Assembly (NCBI RefSeq): GCF_004216555.1
Contig: NZ_SGWQ01000004.1
Coordinates: 1 to 64,000 of the forward strand
Origin: Herbihabitans rhizosphaerae
GTDB lineage: Bacteria; Actinomycetota; Actinomycetes; Mycobacteriales; Pseudonocardiaceae
DNA: 64,000 nucleotides
Direction of reading: 5' to 3'
In this document: positions 41,616 to 49,747 of the stretch, piece after piece
Layout: each line of letters starts with the position of its first letter
Numbering within the stretch: the stretch's first letter is position 1
The notes under the pieces: generated by a model
Told to the model about the DNA's origin: nothing
Databases searched by the model: none
The model's input: the letters and a program-made list of their open reading frames with translations, nothing else
Made by a program: the position numbers and the translations under genes

Positions 41616-41719
41616 CCCTGCGCGTCCGGGTGACATAGGCTGGGGTCGCGGTGGCTCGCTGGTTGTCGGCGAGGCCGCGTGATTCGCAGGCAAGCTGACA
41701 CCCAGGAGGAGCACGCGCA

Positions 41720-42184
41720 ATGGCGGTCGAGGTCGGTTCGAAGGCCCCGGATTTCACCCTCAACGACTACAACAAGCAGCAGGTGACGCTGTCGTCCTAC
41801 CAGGGCGACAAGAACGTGCTGCTCGTGTTCTACCCGTTCGCGTTCAGCGGCATCTGCCAGGGCGAGCTGTGCCAGGTGCGTGACGAGCTGGCGTCCTACA
41901 CGGACAACAACGTCCAGGTCGTCGGCGTGTCCGTGGACACCCCGTTCAGCCTCAAGGCGTGGGCTGAGCAGCAGGGCTACGAGTTCCCGCTGCTCAGCGA
42001 CTTCTGGCCGCACGGCAAGGTCGCCCAGGAGTACGGCGTGTTCAACGAGGCCGCCGGTCTCGCGAACCGCGGCACGTTCCTGATCGACACCGAGGGCGTT
42101 GTCCGGTTCGCCGAGATCAACCAGCCCGGCGAGGCCCGTGACCAGGAGGCCTGGAAGAAGGCGGTCACCGCGTTGTCGGCTTGA
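41720..42184 (+). CDS. ahpE: AhpE-type peroxiredoxin with an extra cysteine
   Basis: 154 aa. Thioredoxin-like fold with the peroxidatic motif FYPFAFSGICQGELC: Cys46 is peroxidatic. Mycobacterial AhpE has an Asp at the second Cys position; here Cys51 gives a C-x4-C spacing like BCP-type peroxiredoxins. LLSDFWPHGKVAQEYGVFNE is typical of AhpE. Reduces peroxides in the cytoplasm. ATG 41720 with AGGAGG-like site. Confidence 0.92.
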   Translation: MAVEVGSKAPDFTLNDYNKQQVTLSSYQGDKNVLLVFYPFAFSGICQGELCQVRDELASYTDNNVQVVGVSVDTPFSLKAWAEQQGYEFPLLSDFWPHGKVAQEYGVFNEAAGLANRGTFLIDTEGVVRFAEINQPGEARDQEAWKKAVTALSA

Positions 42185-42191
42185 TCTTGTC

Positions 42192-42219
42192 GGTGCGCCG
42201 CCACCGCCGCCGGCGCACC
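42192..42219 (+). terminator. terminator after ahpE
   Basis: GGTGCGCCG (42192-42200) pairs perfectly with CGGCGCACC (42211-42219) around a 10-nt loop. It begins 8 nt after the ahpE stop and ends 2 nt before the tRNA gene, so it may also define the processed 5' side of the tRNA. Confidence 0.65.
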
Positions 42220-42221
42220 TC

Positions 42222-42293
42222 GGGCGCTTAGCTCAGCGGGAGAGCACTCGGTTTACACCCGAGCGGTCGTAGGTTCGATTCCTACAGCGCCCA
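42222..42293 (+). tRNA. tRNA-Val (anticodon TAC)
   Basis: 72 nt cloverleaf. Acceptor GGGCGCT/AGCGCCC, D arm GCTC/GAGC, anticodon arm CTCGG-TTTACAC-CCGAG with anticodon TAC at 34-36, T arm GTAGG-TTCGATT-CCTAC, discriminator A. The CCA end is not encoded (next bases are CTC). Reads GUA and related valine codons. Confidence 0.97.
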
Positions 42294-42502
42294 CTCCAGA
42301 GTTCGTTCATCACGAGTGTGCGCGTCGCCTCGTCTGCCTCGTTCGATTCCGCCGCGGCACGTCTCGCCCGTCCCGGCCAAGCGTTTGTCACCGGGTGCGT
42401 GATGACAGGTGCGTGGCTGGTCGGTGACGTTGTGCTCTGACTGGCACACCGGTCTTCGACGCAGGATGACTGCGGCCTGTTGATCGAACCTCGGGGTGGC
42501 AG

Positions 42503-45142
42503 ATGGAGCAGGAGTATCAACCTTTCTGTCTAGCGGATCCCTCGTTCTACGACGCGATGCATTCCGAGGACACCGCCGGCGAGTCGTTCCCGACCGCCCG
42601 GCGCCCGCTGCCGGACGGCTGGCGGCTGCGCGAGCAGGACGACTGGCTGGTCGTCGACCCGCCGGACGGGCACCAGATTCCGTTGCAGGGCTGGAAGATC
42701 CACGCCTCGGCCACCACCGGCAACGCGAGCGTGGTGCTGGACGCCGTGTGGGAGTACTGCGTACCCCGGGGCATCGAGTTCAAGTTCCTCCGATCGCCGT
42801 CCGCGCTCACCGCACGGGTGGCGAAGTACGCCCCGCGCGGCTACAGCGGCAAGCTGGTGACGATCTACCCGGCCGACGACACCGCCTGCGAGACGATCTT
42901 GCGGGAGTTGGGTGGACGGCTCGACGGCCAGGAGAGCCCGTACATCCTCAGCGATCTCCGTTGGGGGAAGGGCCCGCTGTACGTGCGCTACGGTGCGTTC
43001 GCCAACCGGTACACGGTGAACGACAGCGGCGAGGTGGTGGAGGCCATCGCCGACCCGGACGGCAATCTTGTCGCGGACCGCCGCGATCCCGTCTTCCACG
43101 TGCCGTCGTGGGTCACGCTGCCGGACTTTCTGGCGCCACACCTGGCCGCGCGCAACGCGACCACGGTCGGCGAGTTGCCGTACTCCATCGAACGGGTGCT
43201 GCACTTCTCCAACGGCGGCGGCATCTACGTCGGCAAGGATCAGCGCACCGGCGAGGACGTCGTACTCAAGGAGGGCCGCCCGCATGCCGGGCTGGACGCC
43301 TGGGGGCACGACGCGGTGCGGCGCCTCGAGCGCGAGTACGAGACGCTGACGCGGCTGGCCGGCATCCCGGGGATTCCCCGCGTGCACGACCTGTTCTGGT
43401 TGGGGGAGCACAGGTTCCTCGTGATGGACTACGTCGACGGGGACGTGCTCGGCAAGGCGCTCGTCACGCGCTACCCGCTGATCGATCCCGCCGCCGGCCC
43501 CGCGCGGTTCGCCGAGTTCACCGACTGGGCCACCGACATCCACCGCCAGGTCGAGGAGACCATCGCCGCGGTGCACGAGCGTGGCATCGTCTACGGCGAC
43601 CTGCACCTGTTCAACGTCATGGTCCGCCCGGACGGCACGGCCGCACTGGTGGACTTCGAGGTGGCCGCGCCGGTCGACGAGTCCACACGCCCTGGCCTCG
43701 GCAACCCCGGCTTCGCCGCGCCGCGCTCGGCCACCGGCTTCGACATCGACCGGTACGCGCTGGCCTGTCTGCGGCTGGCGCTGTTCCTGCCGATGACCAA
43801 CCTGCTGGGCCTGCACCGGGTGAAGGCGCGGCACTTCGCCGAGATCATCGCCACGCACTTCCCGGTGGAGCCCGACTTCCTCGCCCGCGCCGTCGACGTG
43901 ATCGTGCCGTCGAACACCCCGTCCACGCCGAGCCCGAAGACGGAACCGGACTCGGACGGCTGGCCCGCACTGCGGAACGAGCTGGCCGACGCGATCGTCG
44001 CCAGCGCGACACCGTTACGCGAGGACCGGCTGTTCCCCGGCGACCCCCAACAGTTCGCGGTCGGCGGGCTCGGGCTCGCCTACGGCGCGGCCGGTGTGCT
44101 GCACGCGCTGTCGGTCACCGGTGCGGGCCGCTACCCGGAGCTGGAGGACTGGCTGGTGCGTCACGCGACGAACCCGCCGACCGGCAGCCGGCTGGGTCTC
44201 TACGACGGCCTGCACGGCGTCGCGTTCGCCCTGGAACACCTCGGCCGCCGCCAGGAGGCGCTGGACGTGGTGGACATCTGCCTCCGGGAGAACTGGACGA
44301 CGCTCGGCTCGGATCTGGTCGGCGGCCTGCCCGGCATGGGGCTGAACCTGCTGCACCTGGCCGATCGCACCGGAGAGCCGGCGCTGCGCGAGGCCGCGCA
44401 CCGGGCGGCGGAGCGGGTGGCCGACCGGCTGAGCCCTGACATGCCGGACGACGTACCGGACTACGAGTTCCAGTCGGACAGTTCCGCGGAGATCAGCGGT
44501 GGCGGGAGTCCACTCGCGGGGCTGCTGCGCGGGCGGGCCGGCTCGGCGCTGTTGCTGCTGCGCCTCTACGACGACACCGGCGACACCGCCTACCTCGAGC
44601 GGGCCCGGGTGGCCCTGCGGCAGGACCTGCGCTGCTGTGTGCTGCGGGACAACGGCGTGCTCGAGGTGAACGAGGGCTGGCGGACCATGCCGTACCTCGA
44701 CGGCGGCAGTATCGGGATCGGGATGGTGCTCGACGAGTACCTTCGCCGGTGCCCGGACGAACACTTCGCGCTGGCGAACCGCGGCGTCGAGATGGCCGCG
44801 CGCTCGACCATGTACATCCTGCCGGGCCTGTTCACCGGACGCGCCGGCGTCGTGCTCTACCTGGCCGGCCGTTCGCCGTCACCGGTGACCGATCCGCTGG
44901 TGGCCAAGCAGGTGCGCGCGCTCGCGTGGCACGCGTTGCCCTACGGCGGCGGCATGGCGTTCCCGGGCACCGCGCTGCTGCGGCTGTCGATGGACCTCGC
45001 CACCGGCACCGCCGGCGTACTGCTCGCCATGGGCGCCGCCCTGCACGACCAGCCGGTGCGGGCGCCCTTGCTCACCCTCGCGCGGGATCCCGCGCCCAAG
45101 ACGCCCACGGCGACCGTCGTGGGTTTGGAAAGACAGTTCTAG
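42503..45142 (+). CDS. ramC: class III lanthipeptide synthetase LanKC (RamC/AmfT-like)
   Basis: 879 aa. Residues ~1-200 are the lyase domain (LPDGWRLREQDDWLVVDPP; RGIEFKFLRS). A kinase domain follows at ~220-470 with GGGIYVGKDQRTGEDVVLKE, VYGDLHLFNVMV (catalytic Asp ~366) and ALVDFEVAAP (metal-binding Asp ~384). The C-terminal ~510-870 LanC-like cyclase has GLYDGLHGVAFAL and GLFTGRAGVVLYLA but no Cys-Cys-His zinc triad, as expected for class III. It phosphorylates and eliminates Ser, then forms lanthionine/labionin. ATG at 42503; 9 nt before the precursor gene. Confidence 0.93.
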   Translation: MEQEYQPFCLADPSFYDAMHSEDTAGESFPTARRPLPDGWRLREQDDWLVVDPPDGHQIPLQGWKIHASATTGNASVVLDAVWEYCVPRGIEFKFLRSPSALTARVAKYAPRGYSGKLVTIYPADDTACETILRELGGRLDGQESPYILSDLRWGKGPLYVRYGAFANRYTVNDSGEVVEAIADPDGNLVADRRDPVFHVPSWVTLPDFLAPHLAARNATTVGELPYSIERVLHFSNGGGIYVGKDQRTGEDVVLKEGRPHAGLDAWGHDAVRRLEREYETLTRLAGIPGIPRVHDLFWLGEHRFLVMDYVDGDVLGKALVTRYPLIDPAAGPARFAEFTDWATDIHRQVEETIAAVHERGIVYGDLHLFNVMVRPDGTAALVDFEVAAPVDESTRPGLGNPGFAAPRSATGFDIDRYALACLRLALFLPMTNLLGLHRVKARHFAEIIATHFPVEPDFLARAVDVIVPSNTPSTPSPKTEPDSDGWPALRNELADAIVASATPLREDRLFPGDPQQFAVGGLGLAYGAAGVLHALSVTGAGRYPELEDWLVRHATNPPTGSRLGLYDGLHGVAFALEHLGRRQEALDVVDICLRENWTTLGSDLVGGLPGMGLNLLHLADRTGEPALREAAHRAAERVADRLSPDMPDDVPDYEFQSDSSAEISGGGSPLAGLLRGRAGSALLLLRLYDDTGDTAYLERARVALRQDLRCCVLRDNGVLEVNEGWRTMPYLDGGSIGIGMVLDEYLRRCPDEHFALANRGVEMAARSTMYILPGLFTGRAGVVLYLAGRSPSPVTDPLVAKQVRALAWHALPYGGGMAFPGTALLRLSMDLATGTAGVLLAMGAALHDQPVRAPLLTLARDPAPKTPTATVVGLERQF

Positions 45143-45151
45143 GGAGCGACG

Positions 45152-45301
45152 ATGGCACTTCTCGACCTGCAGGGCATGGATGCTGCACCGCAGCACGGTC
45201 ACGGTGGCGGAAGCAGCGCCAGCGGCCACAGCTGCCCGAGCAACCTGAGCGTGACGCTGTGTGGCGGCACCAGCGGCCTGAGCCTGCTGATCTGCCACTG
45301 A
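45152..45301 (+). CDS. amfS: SapB/AmfS-like class III lanthipeptide precursor
   Basis: 49 aa, short and easily missed. GGGAGCGACG precedes the ATG at 45152. The leader MALLDLQGMD carries the LxDLQ helix recognised by class III enzymes, followed by a His/Gly-rich stretch (PQHGHGGGSSASGH). The core has two Ser-x2-Ser-x3-Cys sets: Ser30-Ser33-Cys37 and Ser41-Ser44-Cys48, exactly as in SapB. An additional Cys28 precedes the first ring, and the peptide ends Cys-His. The product is likely an amphiphilic morphogen for aerial growth. Confidence 0.92.
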   Translation: MALLDLQGMDAAPQHGHGGGSSASGHSCPSNLSVTLCGGTSGLSLLICH

Positions 45302-45320
45302 TACCCGCGATAGGCGGGAC

Positions 45321-45355
45321 GCGGTCCCGGACGATCTGTAGTCGTCCGGGGCCGC
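45321..45355 (+). terminator. attenuator hairpin between precursor and exporter genes
   Basis: GCGGTCCCGGACGA (45321-45334) pairs with TCGTCCGGGGCCGC (45342-45355) over 14 positions with one G-U, around TCTGTAG. It follows the precursor stop by 19 nt. A partial terminator here would let the precursor mRNA exceed exporter mRNA, a common design in lanthipeptide operons; it may also stabilise the upstream message. Confidence 0.7.
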
Positions 45356-45378
45356 ACCCCTAATGAGGAGCGTAAATC

Positions 45379-47025
45379 GTGTCCACCTTCCGCGCGACGG
45401 CTCGACGGGCAGGTTCCTGGCTCCCGTTGCTCGGTTTGTCCGCGTTGGCCGGAACGTTGAGCCTGCTGGCCCTGCCGGTGGTGCTCGGCAACACGGTCGA
45501 CGCGATCGTGTCCAATGCGGACAGTCTTCGCTGGCTGGCGCTGGCCGCGGCGCTGATCGGCGTCGGCGTCGCGGCCGACCTGATCGACGCGTACGCGGGT
45601 GCGGCGTGTGTCGCCGGCACGACGGCGTGGCTGCGTGACCGGCTGGTCGGCCATGTGCTGGCGGTCGGCCCGCACGGTGGCCGCCGGCTCGACACCGGCG
45701 ACCTGGTGAGCCGGGTGTCCGGCAACGCGGCCGAGGCGGCACAGGCCGGGCCGAGCGTGGTGGCCGTCGTCGCCGCGGTGCTGCCACCGGTGGGCAGTTT
45801 GGTGCTGCTCGCCCTCATCGATCTGTGGCTCGCGGTCGCCTTCCTGGCCGGGCTCGTACTCGTCGCCGTGATCCTGCGGGTGTTCACCCGGCAAACCGCC
45901 GAGGTCGTCTCCGCTTATCTGCGTGCCCAGGGGCGCATCGCCGGCCGGCTGTCCGAGTCGCTGGCCGGTGTCCGCACGATCGCCGCCGCCGGCACCGTCG
46001 AGCTGGAGGAGCGGCGGGTGCTGGAGCACCTGCCCGAGTTGCACCGGCAGGGCGTGCGGAGCTGGCGGGTGTTGTCCCGGTCGAGCGCGCAGGCCGCCGT
46101 GGTGGGGCCGCTGGTGCTGGTCGCCGTGCTGGCCACCGGCGGTGTCGCGCTCAGTGCCGGCCGGATCAGTCCGGGGGAGTTGTTCGCGGCGAGTCAGTAC
46201 GCGGTGATCGGTGCCGGGCTCGGCGGTCTCACCGGCATGTTCGGCAGGCTGGCCAGGTCCAAGGCGGGTGCCGCCAGGGTCGGCGAGGTGCTGGATCTCG
46301 ACCCGGTGCGGCACGGCGGCCGGACCCTCCCGGAGGGCACCGGCCGGCTGGAGTTTCGGGGCGTGACGGTTCGCGCCGGCGACGTTCCGCTGCTGGACGG
46401 TGTCGATCTCGTGGTGCCCGGCGGCTCGACGGTCGCCGTGGTCGGGCCATCCGGCGCCGGGAAGTCCGTGCTGACGGCGGTCGCCGCCCGGCTGTGCGAC
46501 CCGGACGAGGGAACCGTGCTGCTGGACGGGGTGCCGCTGGACGAGCTGTGTCACGAGGCGCTGCGCACCGCCGTCGGCTGCGCGTTCGACCGGCCGGTGC
46601 TGGTCGGCGCGACCGTGGCGGACGCGATCGGGTCGCGGTGGTCGCCCGAGCAGGTCGAGGCCGCCGCCCGCGCCACGTACTCGCACGACTTCGTCAGCCG
46701 GCTGCCGCACCGCTACGCGACCCCGCTGACCGACGCGCCGATGTCCGGCGGCGAGCTGCAGCGGCTGGGGCTCGCCCGGGCCTGGCGGGCCGAGCGGCTG
46801 CTGGTGCTCGACGACGCCACGTCCAGCCTGGACACCGTGACCGAGATGCGCATCGGCCAGACCCTGATCGGAGACGGCGGGCGCACCCGGCTGGTCGTGA
46901 CCCACCGGGCGTCCACCGCGGCGCGGGCCGATCTCGTGGTGTGGCTGGCGGGCGGGCGGGTGCGCGCGGTCGGTACCCACGAACAGTTGCGTGACGAGCC
47001 GGACTACCGGGAGGTCTTCGGATGA
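45379..47025 (+). CDS. amfA: ABC exporter half (AmfA/RamA-like), membrane plus ATPase
   Basis: 548 aa from GTG 45379 (GAGGAG 8 nt upstream). Six membrane helices in residues ~15-290, then an ATPase domain: Walker A GPSGAGKS (356-363), signature MSGGELQRLGLARA, Walker B LLVLDDATSSLD, switch THRAS. The usual catalytic Glu after Walker B is Asp, so this site may be weakly active. With the next gene it should form a heterodimer exporting the lanthipeptide. Stop overlaps the next ATG (ATGA). Confidence 0.9.
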   Translation: MSTFRATARRAGSWLPLLGLSALAGTLSLLALPVVLGNTVDAIVSNADSLRWLALAAALIGVGVAADLIDAYAGAACVAGTTAWLRDRLVGHVLAVGPHGGRRLDTGDLVSRVSGNAAEAAQAGPSVVAVVAAVLPPVGSLVLLALIDLWLAVAFLAGLVLVAVILRVFTRQTAEVVSAYLRAQGRIAGRLSESLAGVRTIAAAGTVELEERRVLEHLPELHRQGVRSWRVLSRSSAQAAVVGPLVLVAVLATGGVALSAGRISPGELFAASQYAVIGAGLGGLTGMFGRLARSKAGAARVGEVLDLDPVRHGGRTLPEGTGRLEFRGVTVRAGDVPLLDGVDLVVPGGSTVAVVGPSGAGKSVLTAVAARLCDPDEGTVLLDGVPLDELCHEALRTAVGCAFDRPVLVGATVADAIGSRWSPEQVEAAARATYSHDFVSRLPHRYATPLTDAPMSGGELQRLGLARAWRAERLLVLDDATSSLDTVTEMRIGQTLIGDGGRTRLVVTHRASTAARADLVVWLAGGRVRAVGTHEQLRDEPDYREVFG

Positions 47026-48719
47026 GGCGGGAGCTGCGGGTCGCGGCCAGGTCGCTGCGGCGGCGCCCACTGCTCGCGCTGGTGGCCGCGTCGGTTCCCG
47101 AGGCGTTGCCGGCCGCGGTGTCCGGGCTGGTCGTGGCCCGCGCGGTCGATCAGGGTTTCCTCGCCGGAGCGCCGGGCACCGGGCTGGCCTGGCTCGGCGT
47201 GCTGCTGGTCACCGCCGCGGTCGGCGCGGTCGGCACTCGGGCGGTGTTCCACCGGCTCGGCGATCTCACCGAACCGTTCCGGGACGACCTGGTGCGCCGG
47301 GTGGTGGGCGGCGCGCTGCGCAACGGTGTCGCCGGGCGGGCCGACCAGGGTGCGCTGGCCAGGCTGACCCGCCAGGTCGAGATCGTGCGGGACACCTATG
47401 CCGGACTGCTGGTCGCGGTGCGCGGGTTCGTGGTCACCGCGATCGGCGTGCTCGTCGGCCTGCTGTCGATCGCTCCTTCGGTCGCTTTGCTGATCCTGCC
47501 GCCGTTCCTGCTCGGCCTGGTCGCGTTCCTGGCCACGCTGGGGTTCGCCGCCAACCGCCAGCGCGCGTCGGTACTCGCGGACGAACGGCTGGCCGACGTC
47601 GCCCAGGCGGTGCTGCGCGGCACCCGCGACGTCGTCGCCACCGGCCGCGAACGGCACGCCTCGGGGATGGTGGCCGAGGCGGTCGCCGAGCAGGCCGCCG
47701 CCGAACGCGCGCTCGCCGGCGTCGCGGCGTTGCGCACCGCGTGTTTCGTGATCGGCGGCTGGGGCCCGCTGCTGGTCCTGCTGTTCGCCGGTCCGTGGCT
47801 GGCCGGTCAGGGGCTCACCGCGGGCGCGATCCTGGGCGGCTTGACGTATGTCCTGTTCGGACTCCAGCCGGCACTGCAGAACTTCGTCGGCGTCGTGGGC
47901 GGCAGCGGGCTGCGGTTCGTGGTGACCCTCGGCCGGCTGCTCGACGCGAGCGCACCGCCGCCCGACACGCGCGCCGGTCACGGTGTCCCGGCCGGCCACG
48001 ACGTGGAACTGCGCGGCGTGACCTTCGCCTACGGCCCGCACGCCGAGCCGGTGGTCCACGACCTGAGCCTGACCGTGTCGCCGGGGGAGCACCTCGCGGT
48101 CGTGGGCCCGAGCGGCATCGGCAAGTCCACCCTGGCCGCGCTGATGTGCGGGCTGGTCCGCCCGGATGAGGGGACCGTGCGGCACGGCGGCCTCCCGGCC
48201 GACGCGGTCTCGCCGGCGGCGCGCGTGCTGATCCCGCAGGAGGCGTACGTGTTCGCCGGCACCTGCTGGGCGAACCTGACCTACCTGTCGCCCGACGCGA
48301 CCACCGGCCAGGTCGACGACGCGGTCGAGGCGCTCGGCGCGACGGCGCTGCTGACCAGGCTCGGCGGCTACTCGGCGAACGTGCGGCCGGCCGAGCTGTC
48401 CGCGGGCGAACGGCAACTGTTCGCGCTGGTGCGCGCCTACCTGGCCGCGGCGCCGCTGGTGGTGCTGGACGAGGCCACCTGCCACCTCGACCCGATCGCC
48501 GAGCGGACCGTGGAGGAGGCGTTCGCCCGCCGGGGCGGCACGCTGGTGGTCATCGCGCACCGGGTCAGCTCGGCGCTGCGGGCCGACCGGATCCTGGTAC
48601 TCGACGGGACCGAGGGGACGGTCGGCGACCACACGACGCTGGTGGCGTCCTCGGCGCTGTACCGGGATCTCGTGGGCCACTGGGTGGCGGGCCGGCCGCA
48701 GGACATCGTGGTGTCCTAG
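47022..48719 (+). CDS. amfB: ABC exporter half (AmfB/RamB-like), membrane plus ATPase
   Basis: 565 aa; ATG 47022. Six membrane helices, then Walker A GPSGIGKST, signature ELSAGERQLFALVRA, Walker B LVVLDEATCHLDP with the catalytic Glu intact, and H-loop IAHRV. It complements the degenerate site of the partner half-transporter. No peptidase domain is fused, so the leader must be removed by another protease. Ends 9 nt before the convergent regulator stop. Confidence 0.9.
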   Translation: MRRELRVAARSLRRRPLLALVAASVPEALPAAVSGLVVARAVDQGFLAGAPGTGLAWLGVLLVTAAVGAVGTRAVFHRLGDLTEPFRDDLVRRVVGGALRNGVAGRADQGALARLTRQVEIVRDTYAGLLVAVRGFVVTAIGVLVGLLSIAPSVALLILPPFLLGLVAFLATLGFAANRQRASVLADERLADVAQAVLRGTRDVVATGRERHASGMVAEAVAEQAAAERALAGVAALRTACFVIGGWGPLLVLLFAGPWLAGQGLTAGAILGGLTYVLFGLQPALQNFVGVVGGSGLRFVVTLGRLLDASAPPPDTRAGHGVPAGHDVELRGVTFAYGPHAEPVVHDLSLTVSPGEHLAVVGPSGIGKSTLAALMCGLVRPDEGTVRHGGLPADAVSPAARVLIPQEAYVFAGTCWANLTYLSPDATTGQVDDAVEALGATALLTRLGGYSANVRPAELSAGERQLFALVRAYLAAAPLVVLDEATCHLDPIAERTVEEAFARRGGTLVVIAHRVSSALRADRILVLDGTEGTVGDHTTLVASSALYRDLVGHWVAGRPQDIVVS

Positions 48720-48728
48720 CTACCCGTG

Positions 48729-49388
48729 TTACAGCCAGCCGGCGTCGGTCGCGATCTGGATCGCCTGGATCCTGGTCCGGCCGCCGGTCTTGCACATCGC
48801 CTTGGACAGGTAGTTGCGCACCGTCCCCGGCGACAACGCCAGGCTCTTGGCGATCTCCGGTCCGCTCGCGCCGTCCGCGGCCAACTGGAGCGTCTGCCGC
48901 TCCCGGGGCGTGAGCGGGTTGCGGGTCGCCGACAGCGCGGCCACCACCAGATTCGTGTCGATCATCGATTCGCCGTCGGCGACCTTGCGGATGGCCTGCA
49001 GCAGCCGCACGGGCGGCGCGTCCTTGTCGATCAGCCCACCGACCTCCAGCTCGATCAGGTGGCTGACCAGGTCCGGCGGCTTGGTCACGATCAGCGCCAC
49101 GATCCCGCACTCCGGCACCTCGTCGCGCAGCCCGCGAACGGTGGACAGGCACTGCGGATGCGGCAGGTCGGCCAGCACCGCGACGTCCGGCCGCAGCCGC
49201 CTCGCCACGGGCATCACCGTGTCGAGGTGCTTGACGTCGGCGACGACCTCGATGTCGTCCTCGTCGGACAGCAGGCTGACCAGCGCGGCCCGCAGCAGGT
49301 CCATCCGCTCGAGGATGACGATCCTGATCGGTCTCGATTCGGTATGGAAACGGTCCTGCACGGTTGCCACCCCCACTGGTCGAGCCAC
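48729..49388 (-). CDS. ramR: RamR/AmfR-like response regulator (LuxR-type HTH)
   Basis: 219 aa from GTG 49388, preceded by GGAGAAGG. The N-terminal receiver has PIRIVILERMDLLRAALVSLL and the acceptor Asp in VLADLPHP, but the usual Asp-Asp acidic pair is replaced (LER). The C-terminal LuxR HTH reads LTPRERQTLQLAADGASGPEIAKSL then LSPGTVRNYLSKAM. No kinase gene adjoins. Orphan RamR/AmfR regulators activate SapB-type operons, and its convergent position beside the exporter genes supports that. Confidence 0.85.
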   Translation of the reverse strand: MARPVGVATVQDRFHTESRPIRIVILERMDLLRAALVSLLSDEDDIEVVADVKHLDTVMPVARRLRPDVAVLADLPHPQCLSTVRGLRDEVPECGIVALIVTKPPDLVSHLIELEVGGLIDKDAPPVRLLQAIRKVADGESMIDTNLVVAALSATRNPLTPRERQTLQLAADGASGPEIAKSLALSPGTVRNYLSKAMCKTGGRTRIQAIQIATDAGWL

Positions 49389-49747
49389 GGGACCTTCTCC
49401 TCTCGTGAGCGATACCGATACTCCACGTCTAGTTTCCCAATAGGGCGGCGGAGCGTTACGTCCGTGCGTGCCTACCACGACCATTCCTCGATTCCGTCGT
49501 GACCTGCCAGAGTTGTCTTTCTCCCGGGCTCGCCGCCGCTCAAGCCCTTCGCGCACAACGGGTACGTGGTCCTGGGCTGTGACCTGAATGTGTCCTCATA
49601 CTTTCGCTGATTCGCCGGTTTCGCCGATTCCAATATATGTGCCACCGCCGATGACCACCGTTTATGGCACCTTCCGCTAAACGGTTTAGGAAAACCGCTT
49701 GTGCTACCGACTGGTAACTCACCCTCGCGTCAGGCAAGCTCTTGGAC
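49389..49747. promoter_or_regulatory. 359-bp divergent region with CTAAACGGTTTAG palindrome
   Basis: Between the ramR-like gene and the rightward reductase gene. A 13-bp inverted repeat CTAAAC-G-GTTTAG lies at 49677-49689, 59 nt before the reductase start, with a similar AAAACCGC just after. An AT-rich CCAATATATG near 49631 could be a -10. The remainder, 49401-49620, shows nothing recognisable. Confidence 0.4.
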
